Assembly: GCF_000159355.1 (NCBI RefSeq)
Contig: NZ_GG670120.1
Coordinates: 730,483 to 769,096, forward strand
Source: Lactobacillus johnsonii ATCC 33200
GTDB taxonomy: Bacteria; Bacillota; Bacilli; Lactobacillales; Lactobacillaceae
Length of the DNA: 38,614 nt
Direction of reading: 5' to 3'
The translations under genes and the position numbers were made by a program. This document shows, piece by piece, positions 1 through 9,070 of this stretch (its first letter is position 1; the number at the start of each line of letters is the position of its first letter). Below the pieces are notes generated by a model, which saw only the letters and a program-made list of their open reading frames with translations, made no database searches and was not told where the DNA came from.

Positions 1-88
1 CAGTGTTTGATTATTTATGTTTACATAAAGCACTTGAAACATTGATTTGTTAGTATTCATTGTTTTATAACTTTATAATTCAGTAATT
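1..88. other. Left flank outside the prophage
   Basis: AT-rich sequence outside the left attachment-site copy, so probably host chromosome. I see no gene in it on either strand. It is too short to identify the host locus. Confidence 0.5.
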
Positions 89-113
89 CTTTTTAGCCAT
101 TCTTAGCCAAAAA
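89..113. repeat. Left attachment site (attL)
   Basis: CTTTTTAGCCAT followed by TCTTAGCCAAAAA is matched at 38538-38563 just past the integrase, with a single T inserted in the right copy. Both copies contain a tandem TTAGCC motif. Integrase-adjacent direct repeats at the two ends of a prophage are the usual sign of attL and attR. The one-base difference means the identical crossover core is only 13 or 14 nt on either side of the indel. Confidence 0.75.
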
Positions 114-170
114 ATAAGACGTTCTCCTGTAGTCCACCCTCAACGCTTAGAAGGTTGCACTAAGCAATTA

Positions 171-210
171 AAAAAGCATTACCTTTTGTGACGATCAGGT
201 AGTGCTTTTT
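171..210. terminator. Bidirectional terminator near attL
   Basis: A 14-bp stem with one G:U pair (171-184 with 197-210) encloses a 12-nt loop. It has A5 on the left and T5 on the right, so it can terminate in both directions. A small GCTTAG/CTAAGC hairpin lies just upstream. The rest of the gene-free interval 114-376 is AT-rich, and I see nothing else there except the lysis-operon terminator. Confidence 0.65.
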
Positions 211-323
211 GAGTGCATTGAATTCAAACTTCCTTACTTAGTTGCAAATAAATTATAACATTTTGCAAGTAAATTTGTAATAAGAAAACATAGTTAAAAT
301 AATAGGAAATTTATTGTATGCAA

Positions 324-357
324 AAAAGCCACTCCAGAGAAATCTCCAGAGTGGCTT
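324..357 (-). terminator. Terminator of the lysis (late) operon
   Basis: AAAAGCCACTC pairs with GAGTGGCTTTT (11 bp), with a further GAGA/TCTC pairing inside the loop. On the minus strand the stem is followed by a T-run. It sits about 20 nt after the lysin stop codon, so it ends the long leftward late transcript. Confidence 0.85.
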
Positions 358-376
358 TTGAGCTATATTAAGTTTT

Positions 377-1279
377 CTATTTGAAAGTACCCCATGCCTC
401 ATTGCCTGCACGACATACTAGGTAACCATAACCGTTTGAGCGGGGCTGTCTAATCCAAACATAGCCACCGTGACGGCTATATGCGTCATACTTAACTTCT
501 GTACCTGCTGGAAGTTGAGCAATGATCTTAGAGCTTGTTTTAGCTCCATATCTAAGATTAATTGCTCCTCCAGTCACGAACGTGCCCTTTTCAGAGTACC
601 AAACATCGCCTAAATCATCGACCCACTTCTTAACTTCCGGACGTGGCTTAGTTTCAGTAATAACTGGTTTAGCAGTTACCTTAACATCAACATTAGGCTT
701 AGCAAGTTTCAACCAACCTTCTTTTGTAGTATTAACCACATTTCTGTCCATGTCGCCACCCGTAAATTGCCAAACAGTATAAGTTGGCCATGGGCTGACA
801 TTGAAACTAGCATTTGGTAAAGTCCAAGAACTCCAATTCATGGTAGCATACCAAGCTAACCATAGACCGCAATCTTTAGCGCAGTTACCTACTTCAGGAA
901 GTGCAGCTTGACCAGTATAGATGAGTGGCCAAACGCCAGATAATTCGTGATACTTATCAACGAATTTACGACACCAGTTTGAGTCATTGCCATACTTAGG
1001 ATTTTGGTAGTCTTCCCAATCTAAAGCAGGAACTGCTTCGCCAATGTAATTCTTGGTATTTTTATAGAAATAATTAGCTTCAACAGCCGGATCGCCACCA
1101 CCAGCATAGTGATATACACCAAGCATCTTACCAGCTTTCTTTGCAGCTTGATAATCTGTATCACAATATGGATTTACATAGTAAGTTCCTTGAGTAGCTT
1201 TTACCATAGTGATATCAGTACCACTTTGGGTTGCAAAGCTTCTTGGACTACCACTATATACATCGACCATTTTAAGCAC
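377..1279 (-). CDS. Endolysin: GH25 lysozyme with C-terminal SH3 cell-wall-binding domain
   Basis: A muramidase that cleaves the MurNAc-GlcNAc bond of peptidoglycan to release progeny. The GH25 barrel covers about residues 3-190. Its acidic residues are D6 at the end of strand 1 and the D87-W-E89 pair, followed by WLAWY and WQF motifs typical of the family. A Pro/Lys/Val linker (about 195-220) leads to a bacterial SH3 domain (about 232-292) for wall binding. There is no signal peptide, so export depends on the upstream holin. The start is a GTG with AGGAGG 8 nt upstream; an in-frame ATG three codons on has poorer spacing. Last gene of the late operon, just before a strong terminator. Confidence 0.95.
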   Translation of the reverse strand: MLKMVDVYSGSPRSFATQSGTDITMVKATQGTYYVNPYCDTDYQAAKKAGKMLGVYHYAGGGDPAVEANYFYKNTKNYIGEAVPALDWEDYQNPKYGNDSNWCRKFVDKYHELSGVWPLIYTGQAALPEVGNCAKDCGLWLAWYATMNWSSWTLPNASFNVSPWPTYTVWQFTGGDMDRNVVNTTKEGWLKLAKPNVDVKVTAKPVITETKPRPEVKKWVDDLGDVWYSEKGTFVTGGAINLRYGAKTSSKIIAQLPAGTEVKYDAYSRHGGYVWIRQPRSNGYGYLVCRAGNEAWGTFK

Positions 1280-1291
1280 TCTTTTGTCCTC

Positions 1292-1690
1292 CTACTTATT
1301 AACTTCCTTTAACTCGCCAACAATGGTCGTCTTAGGCCTATCTACTGTATCCGCAATTGATTGAGCTTGTCTCATAGCAGTAACGGACTTCTCGACCATA
1401 CCTTTCACGAAACTCATTGTTGGGTGTGGTAAGTGTGCCATATCTAAGAGCAAGAATAAGCCTTGAACGACAAAGGTCAATTTATCTTCGCCGTCCCCTC
1501 CCCTCTTTTCTGCTTGGTAGACAAGGGGACTTACAGACTGGGCAATGATTTTTTCAGACTTTGCCAAAAGGTCGCCTTGTGCTGCTTTCTTGTCGATTAC
1601 AATTTTATGTTTAGCATACACAGAAGCAACAACGACTGCTGCAACTGATGTAACTACGATAGCTAAATCTAGTAATTGATTAACGTTCAT
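1292..1690 (-). CDS. Holin, LLH family (Holin_6 type)
   Basis: A 132-aa protein with one N-terminal membrane segment (about residues 7-26, rich in Ala and Val) followed by a long charged cytoplasmic helix. This is the build of the phage LL-H holin family. It would form the membrane lesion that lets the lysozyme reach the wall. It lies 12 nt upstream of the lysin and overlaps the preceding gene's end by 1 nt. AGGAGG precedes the ATG. Position, length and topology all agree; the exact family name rests on recalled similarity. Confidence 0.85.
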   Translation of the reverse strand: MNVNQLLDLAIVVTSVAAVVVASVYAKHKIVIDKKAAQGDLLAKSEKIIAQSVSPLVYQAEKRGGDGEDKLTFVVQGLFLLLDMAHLPHPTMSFVKGMVEKSVTAMRQAQSIADTVDRPKTTIVGELKEVNK

Positions 1691-1884
1691 TATTTAGCCT
1701 CCTTTAAATCCTTAATACGTAACTTCAAAGCCTTGGCATACTTATCCATTGCTTGTTTTTGTTCTTTTAAGAGTTGAAGTTGGTTAGCTGATAAAGTTTC
1801 CTTATTTTGTTTGGATAAGAATTTTGACAACTTATCACGCTTTGCGTTTAGCTTTTTTAGTTCTTTTTCTAGCTTTTTAATCAT
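1690..1884 (-). CDS. Small charged coiled-coil protein of the lysis cassette
   Basis: A 64-aa protein that is almost entirely Lys, Glu, Leu and Gln heptads, so probably one continuous coiled coil without a membrane segment. It has a strong ribosome-binding site (AAAGGAG) and overlaps its neighbours by 1 and 8 nt, so it is translated within the lysis cassette. Function unknown. It could pair with the coiled-coil tail of the membrane peptide encoded just upstream. Confidence 0.7.
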   Translation of the reverse strand: MIKKLEKELKKLNAKRDKLSKFLSKQNKETLSANQLQLLKEQKQAMDKYAKALKLRIKDLKEAK

Positions 1885-2053
1885 GTTTTTTCTCCTTTAA
1901 TTCATCTTGTAAAGTTTTGATTTCTTTTTTTAGATTATCAACACTATCATCTGGTGGAGCGTCGTGTTTGGCCTTTGCTTTGACCTGATACAAAGTAGTA
2001 ATTGCACCGATCAAGTATGCAATTGCTAAGATCAGATTGCTTAGATCTTGCAA
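1877..2053 (-). CDS. Small membrane protein with coiled-coil tail, lysis cassette
   Basis: About 58 aa: one hydrophobic segment near the N terminus (LILAIAYLIGAITTLY), then a charged helical tail ending LKEKKHD. I place the start at the TTG at 2053, because AGGAGG is 8 nt upstream of it. The more upstream GTG overlaps the Shine-Dalgarno sequence itself. Its size and topology resemble a second small holin or holin partner, which many Lactobacillus phages have. That role is inferred only from position and topology. Confidence 0.65.
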   Translation of the reverse strand: MQDLSNLILAIAYLIGAITTLYQVKAKAKHDAPPDDSVDNLKKEIKTLQDELKEKKHD

Positions 2054-2065
2054 ACGTCCCACCTC

Positions 2066-2509
2066 CTATAAGTAATGAGCTACTAATAGAACCAAACTGA
2101 AAAGAATCAATTCTCCGATCACGTTAAGTCCCATAACCCAATAACTAGACATGATGACATGGAGTAGCGACAAGGTAGCCATAGAAAGACTAATTGCACC
2201 ACAGCAAACTAAAAGAGTTGCTATAACTTTACGATTTCTTACTCCGAAAATTGTGCATAAAAAAAGTACTAGTCCGACTAGTACTATAAAAGTGTCAATT
2301 CTGATGTCATTTTCGATGTTTGACCAGTCGGGTGGCCAAAAAAAGTAATGCTGGTCACTGTATAAGAACGCCCCTATCCCGATAATCCATAGTGAGATTA
2401 GACCTTGTATGATGGTTAAGACCAGCTTAAGTGGATCTGATCTAATTTTTTGATAATATTTTTTCGTGTTACGTTCAGAATGTATGAGCTTAGTTAGCTT
2501 GTGCTTCAT
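2066..2509 (-). CDS. Four-helix membrane protein between tail fibre and lysis genes
   Basis: A 147-aa protein with four predicted membrane segments (about residues 28-50, 71-90, 95-118 and 125-146) and a basic N-terminal tail. The ATG at 2509 is preceded by AAGGTGG at 8 nt. An upstream in-frame TTG would add six residues without its own ribosome-binding site. It overlaps the end of the fibre gene by 20 nt. I do not recognise the family. Possible roles are a lysis accessory or a late-expressed superinfection-exclusion protein, but nothing in the sequence decides. Confidence 0.7.
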   Translation of the reverse strand: MKHKLTKLIHSERNTKKYYQKIRSDPLKLVLTIIQGLISLWIIGIGAFLYSDQHYFFWPPDWSNIENDIRIDTFIVLVGLVLFLCTIFGVRNRKVIATLLVCCGAISLSMATLSLLHVIMSSYWVMGLNVIGELILFSLVLLVAHYL

Positions 2510-5507
2510 TAACCGTTCCACCTTCAATTCTTAGCCCTACAAAATCAAACTTATCAGTTGTTGGCTTAACTAGAATATGATAGTATCCTGGCTCCAATTC
2601 TTTAATTTGCTCAGTAGTTGATAAAGTTGATTTTTCTCCGTTGACACCAACCGATACAGGATCACCAAGATTATAACCATTTAAATAGTACTTCTTATAT
2701 CCTGCAGGAATGAAGAATTGATAGTCAAGAATGGTTAAATCTTGGCTAACATTCTGGCGACTCATACGTGCTTTAAATCCCTTAGAATTTAAAGCAGAAT
2801 CATCTAGCTCTTGACTGGTTAAGTTATATGTAGAGTCGGACCGTGCTTTCATGGTTGTTACAGTAACAGGAGTATCTTCTTCAATGATATCTACATGGTC
2901 TTTAGCAAGACAAGACATGACTAATTGAGCTTCGAACTTATGAATAGGATCATGACCGTGCATTTGATCGTCAAACATTTCACTTAACTTATTTGGACCA
3001 TATTCAATGAATTTAGTGTCGTATTTTTCCAAGTCAATGAGCATAACATTATGTTCTTTTGCATAAATTCGACGCATTTCATTTATTTTTGCATACCAAT
3101 CTTGTTCAAGAGTCCAGTCTCCTCCTTCTGATTGATTCGCATAAAGTAATGCAGAGGCTTGCGTCGTGCAAATTATGGGAACAATTTGTTTTCTTTGCAC
3201 TTTCTTTACAATTTCATCTAAAGCTTTCCTAGAATCAGCAATATTTTCTCTATCATTGATTCCACCACCAATAAGTATCAATTTCATATTAGGCACATCT
3301 TTGGTCAGATTATCAAAATTATCTGCTAATTGGCGTGTAGTCCAGCCTCCTTTTGAACAATTATATGAACGTACTTTAGGAAAATCGTTGATTAGTAACT
3401 GGTTGATGTAATTAGCAGCAACATTATTTACATCTTTTACTTTGAAACCTTCAAAAGTTGAATCACCTAGCCATACGATATTAACTTCCTGACCTGCATA
3501 AGCATCAATGCGCCAATCAGTTAGTGTATAAGGCTTGTATACTTGACCGAATCCACCATTATCAATTCCGTTTACAACAAATGCACGAACATCTTGGCCG
3601 TAAGCATAAGCACCGTATAAAGTAGCAATCATCACATCGGTACTACGATGCCCTAATGTATCAATATACAGATTCTGAGTTTCGACATCAAAATAGACAT
3701 TTAATGTAGTAGAACCATCACCTTGTCCTGTAGCTGTTCCTGCTTTGCTCACATAGTGTTTTCCACTATTAGTTTCGATAACGTTAATCTCAGGATAGCT
3801 AATGTTATACTTCCAATTAGATTGATCGAATTCTACGCTAATATGATTATCGTCTTCATACATCGGCAAAAGCATGGAATACCCATTGACGCTATTGGAG
3901 CCAAAGCCACCATTATCAATTCCATTTACGACAATATCATCGGAACTTGAGCCATAAGCATGTGCGTTGTACAAAGACGCAACAAAAAAATCATCAGACT
4001 GATGGGCTTTAGTATCTAAATAAAAGCTAGAAGAATCTTTATTTAGGAATAGACTTATAACAGTTGTTCCATTACCTTGATATTCAAGATGTTGCGTCCC
4101 ATTAAGATAAGGCCAATGCTGCCCGCCATCATCAATAAAGTTAACAGTTTTGGGAATATCGACACTGTAATTAAAGTCAGACACAGTTATGTAGATCTTT
4201 TCGTCTCCGGTATATGGAATTGCTTTAGCAATTTTATTTTTTTGACTCCAGCCACCTGCCGCTATTCCGTTAATGTAGATGTGATTAATATTAATGCCAC
4301 CGTAGATTTTACTTTGATAAATACTAAAGAGCTTAACGTCGTTTCTCCGTTCAGGCTTATAAGACATATATAATTTTGAATTATTATCAAAATATAAGGT
4401 CAACATTCCATTTGCATCAACGTCTTGTTGATTATATGAATAATCTAACTTTAAAGTACTTATTTTTTTAAATTTACCGTCATCATTTACGTAAATTAAC
4501 ACTCCTGATGGGATGCTAATAGTTCCAGTATATTCATTTGTTTCGGCATTATGTTTCTCCGTAATTTCAACTCGGTCATCAGGTGCGCTAAAGAACATAA
4601 ATGATCCAATACGCTGGGTATAATCCGCATCTGAAACGGTTGTTGTAGATAATGCACCTATACTAGTCCAATTTCCATTGCGCCAAATATATCCTTCTTG
4701 ATCAACCCGAAATAATCCGTCTTTTCCGTCGGGATATTTAGCTTTTAAATCATCTAAAGAGGCAAATGTTTCCGGAACTAATGAAATATGTTGTAAGCGA
4801 TCATCAATTGCGTTCCGTATGGAATCATTGCTTTTAACAAAGTCGGCATATTCAACGAAATTTTTAGCAGTAATTTCGGATCTAATTGATCCAGCAGTTA
4901 CCGCTAATTTGTTTAATTCTGCGGTGCTACTCGTTAAAGCATTAGAGTGTTCAGATACTTCTTGATCATATTTTTGCTGTAAAAGTTTAAAGTTTGCATC
5001 TGCCTCATCTTGAATTTGACGGATTAGTTTCTCAACTCTATCACTATAGTACTTCTGGGTTAGCCCAAACATGACATCATCGCCAAGTACTCTAAACCAA
5101 ATGTCAATTGAAGTTAATCTGCGACCGTTACCGTCCATCAAGCCAATCTTGCCATAGAAAATGCCCTTTTGGGTAAACATTTGATCAGTCAGAATGTAAT
5201 CAGCCCAGCCACCATCTCGTGTATTAGCGGTACTACCTTGCCAATCACGATAATCGGCATCAGGAGCCATTACGATATTGTTATCGTCGTCAGTATGCCA
5301 CTGACCTACTGCCCCCTCCATAAAAGGAATCATGCCATTTACGTTCATCACACGACCTTGGTCATACCACTGTACCGGCAGAATCTTACCATTATCAGCC
5401 ACACGCATCTTAATATAGTCATTAATTGATGCACTTGATTGACCAGCCTTAGAAATATCGGCTTTTAAGAAGTATGGCTCTCCATGATTAACGCTTGTCA
5501 TTGTCAT
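2490..5507 (-). CDS. Tail fibre / baseplate receptor-binding protein with SGNH hydrolase domain
   Basis: A 1005-aa modular fibre. Residues 1-150 resemble the BppU (DUF2479) N-terminal baseplate domain. Residues 150-245 are a coiled coil, followed by a short YPDGKDGLFRVD-type module. A repeated beta region (about 395-655) contains three copies of a VNGIDNGGFG-like motif (412-420, 527-536, 645-654). Residues 675-875 are an SGNH/GDSL hydrolase: GDS with S683, KGG at 719, GGIND at 748-752, and the D853-x-x-H856 pair. A beta-rich C-terminal domain follows. The hydrolase probably removes acyl groups from a surface polysaccharide or teichoic acid during adsorption; the substrate is inferred. It overlaps the upstream baseplate gene by 20 nt. 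Confidence 0.85.
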   Translation of the reverse strand: MTMTSVNHGEPYFLKADISKAGQSSASINDYIKMRVADNGKILPVQWYDQGRVMNVNGMIPFMEGAVGQWHTDDDNNIVMAPDADYRDWQGSTANTRDGGWADYILTDQMFTQKGIFYGKIGLMDGNGRRLTSIDIWFRVLGDDVMFGLTQKYYSDRVEKLIRQIQDEADANFKLLQQKYDQEVSEHSNALTSSTAELNKLAVTAGSIRSEITAKNFVEYADFVKSNDSIRNAIDDRLQHISLVPETFASLDDLKAKYPDGKDGLFRVDQEGYIWRNGNWTSIGALSTTTVSDADYTQRIGSFMFFSAPDDRVEITEKHNAETNEYTGTISIPSGVLIYVNDDGKFKKISTLKLDYSYNQQDVDANGMLTLYFDNNSKLYMSYKPERRNDVKLFSIYQSKIYGGININHIYINGIAAGGWSQKNKIAKAIPYTGDEKIYITVSDFNYSVDIPKTVNFIDDGGQHWPYLNGTQHLEYQGNGTTVISLFLNKDSSSFYLDTKAHQSDDFFVASLYNAHAYGSSSDDIVVNGIDNGGFGSNSVNGYSMLLPMYEDDNHISVEFDQSNWKYNISYPEINVIETNSGKHYVSKAGTATGQGDGSTTLNVYFDVETQNLYIDTLGHRSTDVMIATLYGAYAYGQDVRAFVVNGIDNGGFGQVYKPYTLTDWRIDAYAGQEVNIVWLGDSTFEGFKVKDVNNVAANYINQLLINDFPKVRSYNCSKGGWTTRQLADNFDNLTKDVPNMKLILIGGGINDRENIADSRKALDEIVKKVQRKQIVPIICTTQASALLYANQSEGGDWTLEQDWYAKINEMRRIYAKEHNVMLIDLEKYDTKFIEYGPNKLSEMFDDQMHGHDPIHKFEAQLVMSCLAKDHVDIIEEDTPVTVTTMKARSDSTYNLTSQELDDSALNSKGFKARMSRQNVSQDLTILDYQFFIPAGYKKYYLNGYNLGDPVSVGVNGEKSTLSTTEQIKELEPGYYHILVKPTTDKFDFVGLRIEGGTVNEAQAN

Positions 5508-5880
5508 AATCTATACTTATCCCCTTTGCTTTCTTTGTATTATTGATATCGTTTTGACTATCAATTGATATTTCAGTAGCTCCATCGCCGAAGACGGCAA
5601 GATTGAGCTTTGCTACTTGCGTATTAATCGTTCCAATATCTCGTTTAACTTCTGCCACTTCATTAGGCAAAACTTCTAATGCTGTTACTCGCTTATCCAG
5701 ATTACTTAAATCCTGCTCAAGCTTATCCACCTTTTGGGCTTGTGTCATGCAGTACTCTAAGCCTTGTGCCATAGCTTCTCGGACATCAACGCCAAACTTT
5801 TTATGGCGAATAGCGTCCGCAATTTGTTGTGGAGTTAATTGCTTGCCGTCTATATGGCTGTTGTCAAAATAATTAGACAT
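5488..5880 (-). CDS. Baseplate-associated coiled-coil protein
   Basis: A 130-aa protein. Residues about 15-45 carry the pattern IADAIRHKKFGVDVREAMAQGLE, split here as IADAIRHK and GVDVREAMAQGLE, which recurs at the N terminus of Gram-positive phage baseplate and fibre proteins. A coiled coil (about 48-95) and a polar tail follow. It lies between the tail hydrolase and the receptor-binding fibre and overlaps both (8 and 20 nt), suggesting a linker or accessory baseplate protein. AAAGGGG precedes the ATG. The role is inferred from position. Confidence 0.7.
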   Translation of the reverse strand: MSNYFDNSHIDGKQLTPQQIADAIRHKKFGVDVREAMAQGLEYCMTQAQKVDKLEQDLSNLDKRVTALEVLPNEVAEVKRDIGTINTQVAKLNLAVFGDGATEISIDSQNDINNTKKAKGISIDYDNDKR

Positions 5881-8260
5881 CGTTTTCCCCTTTCTGTTCT
5901 AACTTATCAACTTTTTCGCTTAACGCTTTTAGTTGCTCCGCTGTCGCATATTTATTTGGTAAATCATCAATGATTTTTTTAATTTCAGCATAGTCTTTCA
6001 AGTGCTTGTCTAACTGATCCTTGATATATCTAGCGTTGAAAGTACTCTGATCAGATACTTGGTTAATGCTTTGATTAACCTGACTGTTATTACTCTCGGC
6101 ACTCATTGCACCAGAAGATAAATTAGCAATAGTCAGTGACTGTTGCGCTAGTGTATTCTGAATTGATCTAAATCGAGCGTCAATCTTCTTACTATCTTCA
6201 ATTTGATAATCAGTCAAACTCTTAGCAACATCAGCGATCTTTAAGCTACTATTTCTCTCGTGAGCGAAATCAATATCTTTTTCGACTACTTGAAGTAATT
6301 GAGCTGTTTTGGATACCTGTGGGTTAATAAATTGATAAAAATCGCCAACCTTAAAACGATCAAATTCTGGTAGCTCTAATGCTGAAACTTCAAAAGAGTT
6401 CTTTGTGACGTGCTGTTTCTCATTAGCAAGCCACTTCTCGCCCATCTGCTTAATCTGTGCTGGATCTTGCAAGTCATCAAAAATCTTCGTTCCTTCAATT
6501 ACACCAAACTGCTTAATTAAGTCAGCATCTTCGATATAATCCTTACCGCCATTGACGCTAGAGATGTTATATCTAGGTTGTGGACTTTCATCTTCGTAAG
6601 TAGTGCTAGTGCTATCTTTATCGCCTTTCTGACCGCCTTCTTTGATTAGTTTCAAAGGATCAAGCCACGCCCAGTTAGGATCAAATGAATGACCTTTGGT
6701 ATATCCTTCATACCAAGATTTTTTAGTAACACCGATATGAACGTGACTAGTATCACGAATACCGATAACATCACCAGTCTTAATCGTTTGACCTTGATTA
6801 ACCTTGATATTGCCACGGTTTGAAAAAGCTTCTTGATACACGATGTCATAGCCATCTCTTGAATGCGTAACAACGTACCAACCAATGTAACCATCACTGC
6901 TAATTCTAGTTACTGTTCCACCGTGAATTGCGTGGACTTCGCTACCAGGGTGGTCAATTGAGCCAAAATCTAAACCATCATGAAAATTATTAGTTCTGCC
7001 ATTACCTGCATGAACGCCAAAAAGTTGTGCGTCCATGAAGTGACCTTCGCCAACGCTAGGAAACGGCCAACCCCATGTATTATGTGATGTTTTATGAACT
7101 GTGGTAGTACTTACTTCTTTAAGGCGTGGATTACCGTTAGGTGACCACGAATGATAGATCTGCCACTTATCAACTTCTGATTGCCAGTCGTCCATATTAA
7201 ATAGACATATAAGTTGATCGAATCCGCCCCGTAAATTGGTAAACGGCTTAACACAATATTTATCAAAAGTACCCTGTATAAACTGTAATAAACCAGTACT
7301 TGGATGACCTGCAGCTGCATTACTGTCCCAGTTATTAACAACAGTTTCAGATCCACCACTTTCGCCTTGGATCATGCGCTTAATCTTTTCAACGTACTCA
7401 TCAGTTATGTTTACGCCCATAAGCTTAGCAGCATATCTAATAGCAGGACCCCAATCGCCATTAACAGCATGAGTTGTGCCTGAAATAGGAACACCATGTT
7501 CATCGACTGTATCATCGTTTCCTAAATTAATCTTAGGCGATGGTTGAACCTTACCAAGCGGGATTAATCGAGTGATTATCCCAGTAGGGTCAATGGTCTG
7601 CTTAGCAGATAGCATATTCTTACCTACAGAAATAGGAGTATCAGCCTTATGCGATACTCCTATTGTTTTTGTGTAGTCAATATAATTTGTCTGCTTATTA
7701 TGGTCATATCTAACTCTGATATAACCACCAGTTTTATTAATCAACTGTGCAGTAATAGCTTCTTTAGTAGTCGGATAATCAATCTGACGTTGAACAATAC
7801 CTTCACTGTCTGAATAATCACAGTTACCAAGTGTAAAGTGCTTATAAGTATCATTCAACTGCTCATTATGCACCTTAATTAGTTTCTGTAAGTACTGCTT
7901 AGCACTTGACCCAGAGTCATTATCAAAGCGCTGTATGCTGTCTAACAGATAAGCGTCAATTGCTTCAAAAATATACTCACGAGTGAACCCACCATTAGAA
8001 GCCATCTCTTTAATTGGTTTAATTGCACGTCCACGAAAAATAAGGGAATCATCTTCATAAACTTCAATGTGAGTAATTAATGGCTCTACATTGTCATAGA
8101 GAGGATTGTTCTGATTAACTGTGATATCAAGATCATCAATATCTGTTAATTTAAGATTTAAACTTCCAGATATTAAGTTCCTTGTCGGAAGGCTCTGGTC
8201 ATACACAATATAGCCGTTCTTATCTGCAGGCTTGTCATACGCCACGATCCGATATCCCAC
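5873..8260 (-). CDS. Tail-associated lysin / Tal-like protein with SLT and M23 hydrolase domains
   Basis: A 795-aa protein. Residues 1-240 and 560-690 look like the Prophage_tail (endopeptidase tail, pfam06605) scaffold that forms the tail tip. Inserted between them are two murein hydrolases. A lysozyme-like SLT domain (about 265-375) has the catalytic-type E300 in QGESGG and the GLLQFIQGTF motif. An M23/LytM endopeptidase (about 396-530) has zinc ligands H427-xxx-D431 and H506-x-H508. The C terminus is a coiled coil. It would open the cell wall locally for DNA entry. The start is a GTG directly after the dit stop codon, with GAGGAG 9 nt upstream. Confidence 0.9.
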   Translation of the reverse strand: MGYRIVAYDKPADKNGYIVYDQSLPTRNLISGSLNLKLTDIDDLDITVNQNNPLYDNVEPLITHIEVYEDDSLIFRGRAIKPIKEMASNGGFTREYIFEAIDAYLLDSIQRFDNDSGSSAKQYLQKLIKVHNEQLNDTYKHFTLGNCDYSDSEGIVQRQIDYPTTKEAITAQLINKTGGYIRVRYDHNKQTNYIDYTKTIGVSHKADTPISVGKNMLSAKQTIDPTGIITRLIPLGKVQPSPKINLGNDDTVDEHGVPISGTTHAVNGDWGPAIRYAAKLMGVNITDEYVEKIKRMIQGESGGSETVVNNWDSNAAAGHPSTGLLQFIQGTFDKYCVKPFTNLRGGFDQLICLFNMDDWQSEVDKWQIYHSWSPNGNPRLKEVSTTTVHKTSHNTWGWPFPSVGEGHFMDAQLFGVHAGNGRTNNFHDGLDFGSIDHPGSEVHAIHGGTVTRISSDGYIGWYVVTHSRDGYDIVYQEAFSNRGNIKVNQGQTIKTGDVIGIRDTSHVHIGVTKKSWYEGYTKGHSFDPNWAWLDPLKLIKEGGQKGDKDSTSTTYEDESPQPRYNISSVNGGKDYIEDADLIKQFGVIEGTKIFDDLQDPAQIKQMGEKWLANEKQHVTKNSFEVSALELPEFDRFKVGDFYQFINPQVSKTAQLLQVVEKDIDFAHERNSSLKIADVAKSLTDYQIEDSKKIDARFRSIQNTLAQQSLTIANLSSGAMSAESNNSQVNQSINQVSDQSTFNARYIKDQLDKHLKDYAEIKKIIDDLPNKYATAEQLKALSEKVDKLEQKGENDV

Positions 8261-9070
8261 CTAGATCATCTCCTCTCGCTTGAATTGAAAGTGAATTGTG
8301 CCACTACCTGAAACAGTAAGACTAGTTACTCCGACTGGTAGCATTACGCTAGCTTTAGTTGCTCCGACTTGGTCTAAATCAAGATTGATATTAGAACCTG
8401 TAACTTTTACTTTTCCACTGACAGCGAATTTTAACTCAACCGGCTTTGAACCATAATTATCAAGATCCGCTTTAATCGAATTTCCGTAAACTTCAAAAGT
8501 AGTTTGTTGGTCTTCCCAGTTATCGAAATTAATCTCGTCCCAGATATCAGACCCCTCGTAACTTCTAGCAATAGCATAAGGATACGCTTTAAACTTAACA
8601 GTTGCTGTTAAAGTCCCATTACTTTCATCGTCAGAACACTCAACACTTTCTGACTTTGCAGAAAAACAAAATCCAGAATTAAAAGTATCTTCAAGCGCTC
8701 GATATCCTGCTGCTTGCATAATTAGGCGCTTGATTTCTTTTTCCTTAGCCTTTCGGTATGAGTAATCCTCGTCGACTAAAAGAAGCTCGTAAGTAATCTC
8801 ACGGGCTTCAAAAAATCGTTGGTTATCAAGATTAGAAAAGTCTTCCTCACCTTGCGAATAAGGTACTGAGTAAGTAATCTCTTTTTCTCTTGGCGTTGGT
8901 GCATCCCTCTTAGTAAGCCACCAGCCTTTGTCGGAAGAATTAAAATTAGCGAAAGTAAAACCTTCATCAGGAGCACGAACCATAACCGGCGAAGTTTCGA
9001 TTGTGTCATGAAAAAGGCCATCATTCTCATATTGCCTATTAAACTGTGAAAAAATTTTATCTTCACGCAT
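8261..9070 (-). CDS. Distal tail protein (Dit, Sipho_tail family)
   Basis: A 269-aa protein between tape measure and tail hydrolase, the fixed position of Dit in Gram-positive siphoviruses. The N-terminal half has the conserved layout with a GW pair near residue 49, repeated aromatic beta strands and the REITYELLLVDE-type strand before a helix. The C-terminal half is a beta-sandwich. Dit forms the hexameric hub linking the tail tube to baseplate and fibre. The gene starts at ATG 9070, overlapping the tape-measure stop by 1 nt, and ends directly against the next GTG start. Confidence 0.9.
   Translation of the reverse strand: MREDKIFSQFNRQYENDGLFHDTIETSPVMVRAPDEGFTFANFNSSDKGWWLTKRDAPTPREKEITYSVPYSQGEEDFSNLDNQRFFEAREITYELLLVDEDYSYRKAKEKEIKRLIMQAAGYRALEDTFNSGFCFSAKSESVECSDDESNGTLTATVKFKAYPYAIARSYEGSDIWDEINFDNWEDQQTTFEVYGNSIKADLDNYGSKPVELKFAVSGKVKVTGSNINLDLDQVGATKASVMLPVGVTSLTVSGSGTIHFQFKREEMI

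Noticed and set aside
89-113. Integration into a tRNA or tmRNA gene
   Set aside because: The left repeat and its flank do not form a tRNA 3' end or a tmRNA tail; no T-arm or CCA is present next to either att copy.
6652-7359. Frames of 81 and 82 codons within the tail hydrolase gene
   Set aside because: Same-strand shadows in another frame of a gene with clear SLT and M23 domains; no ribosome-binding sites.
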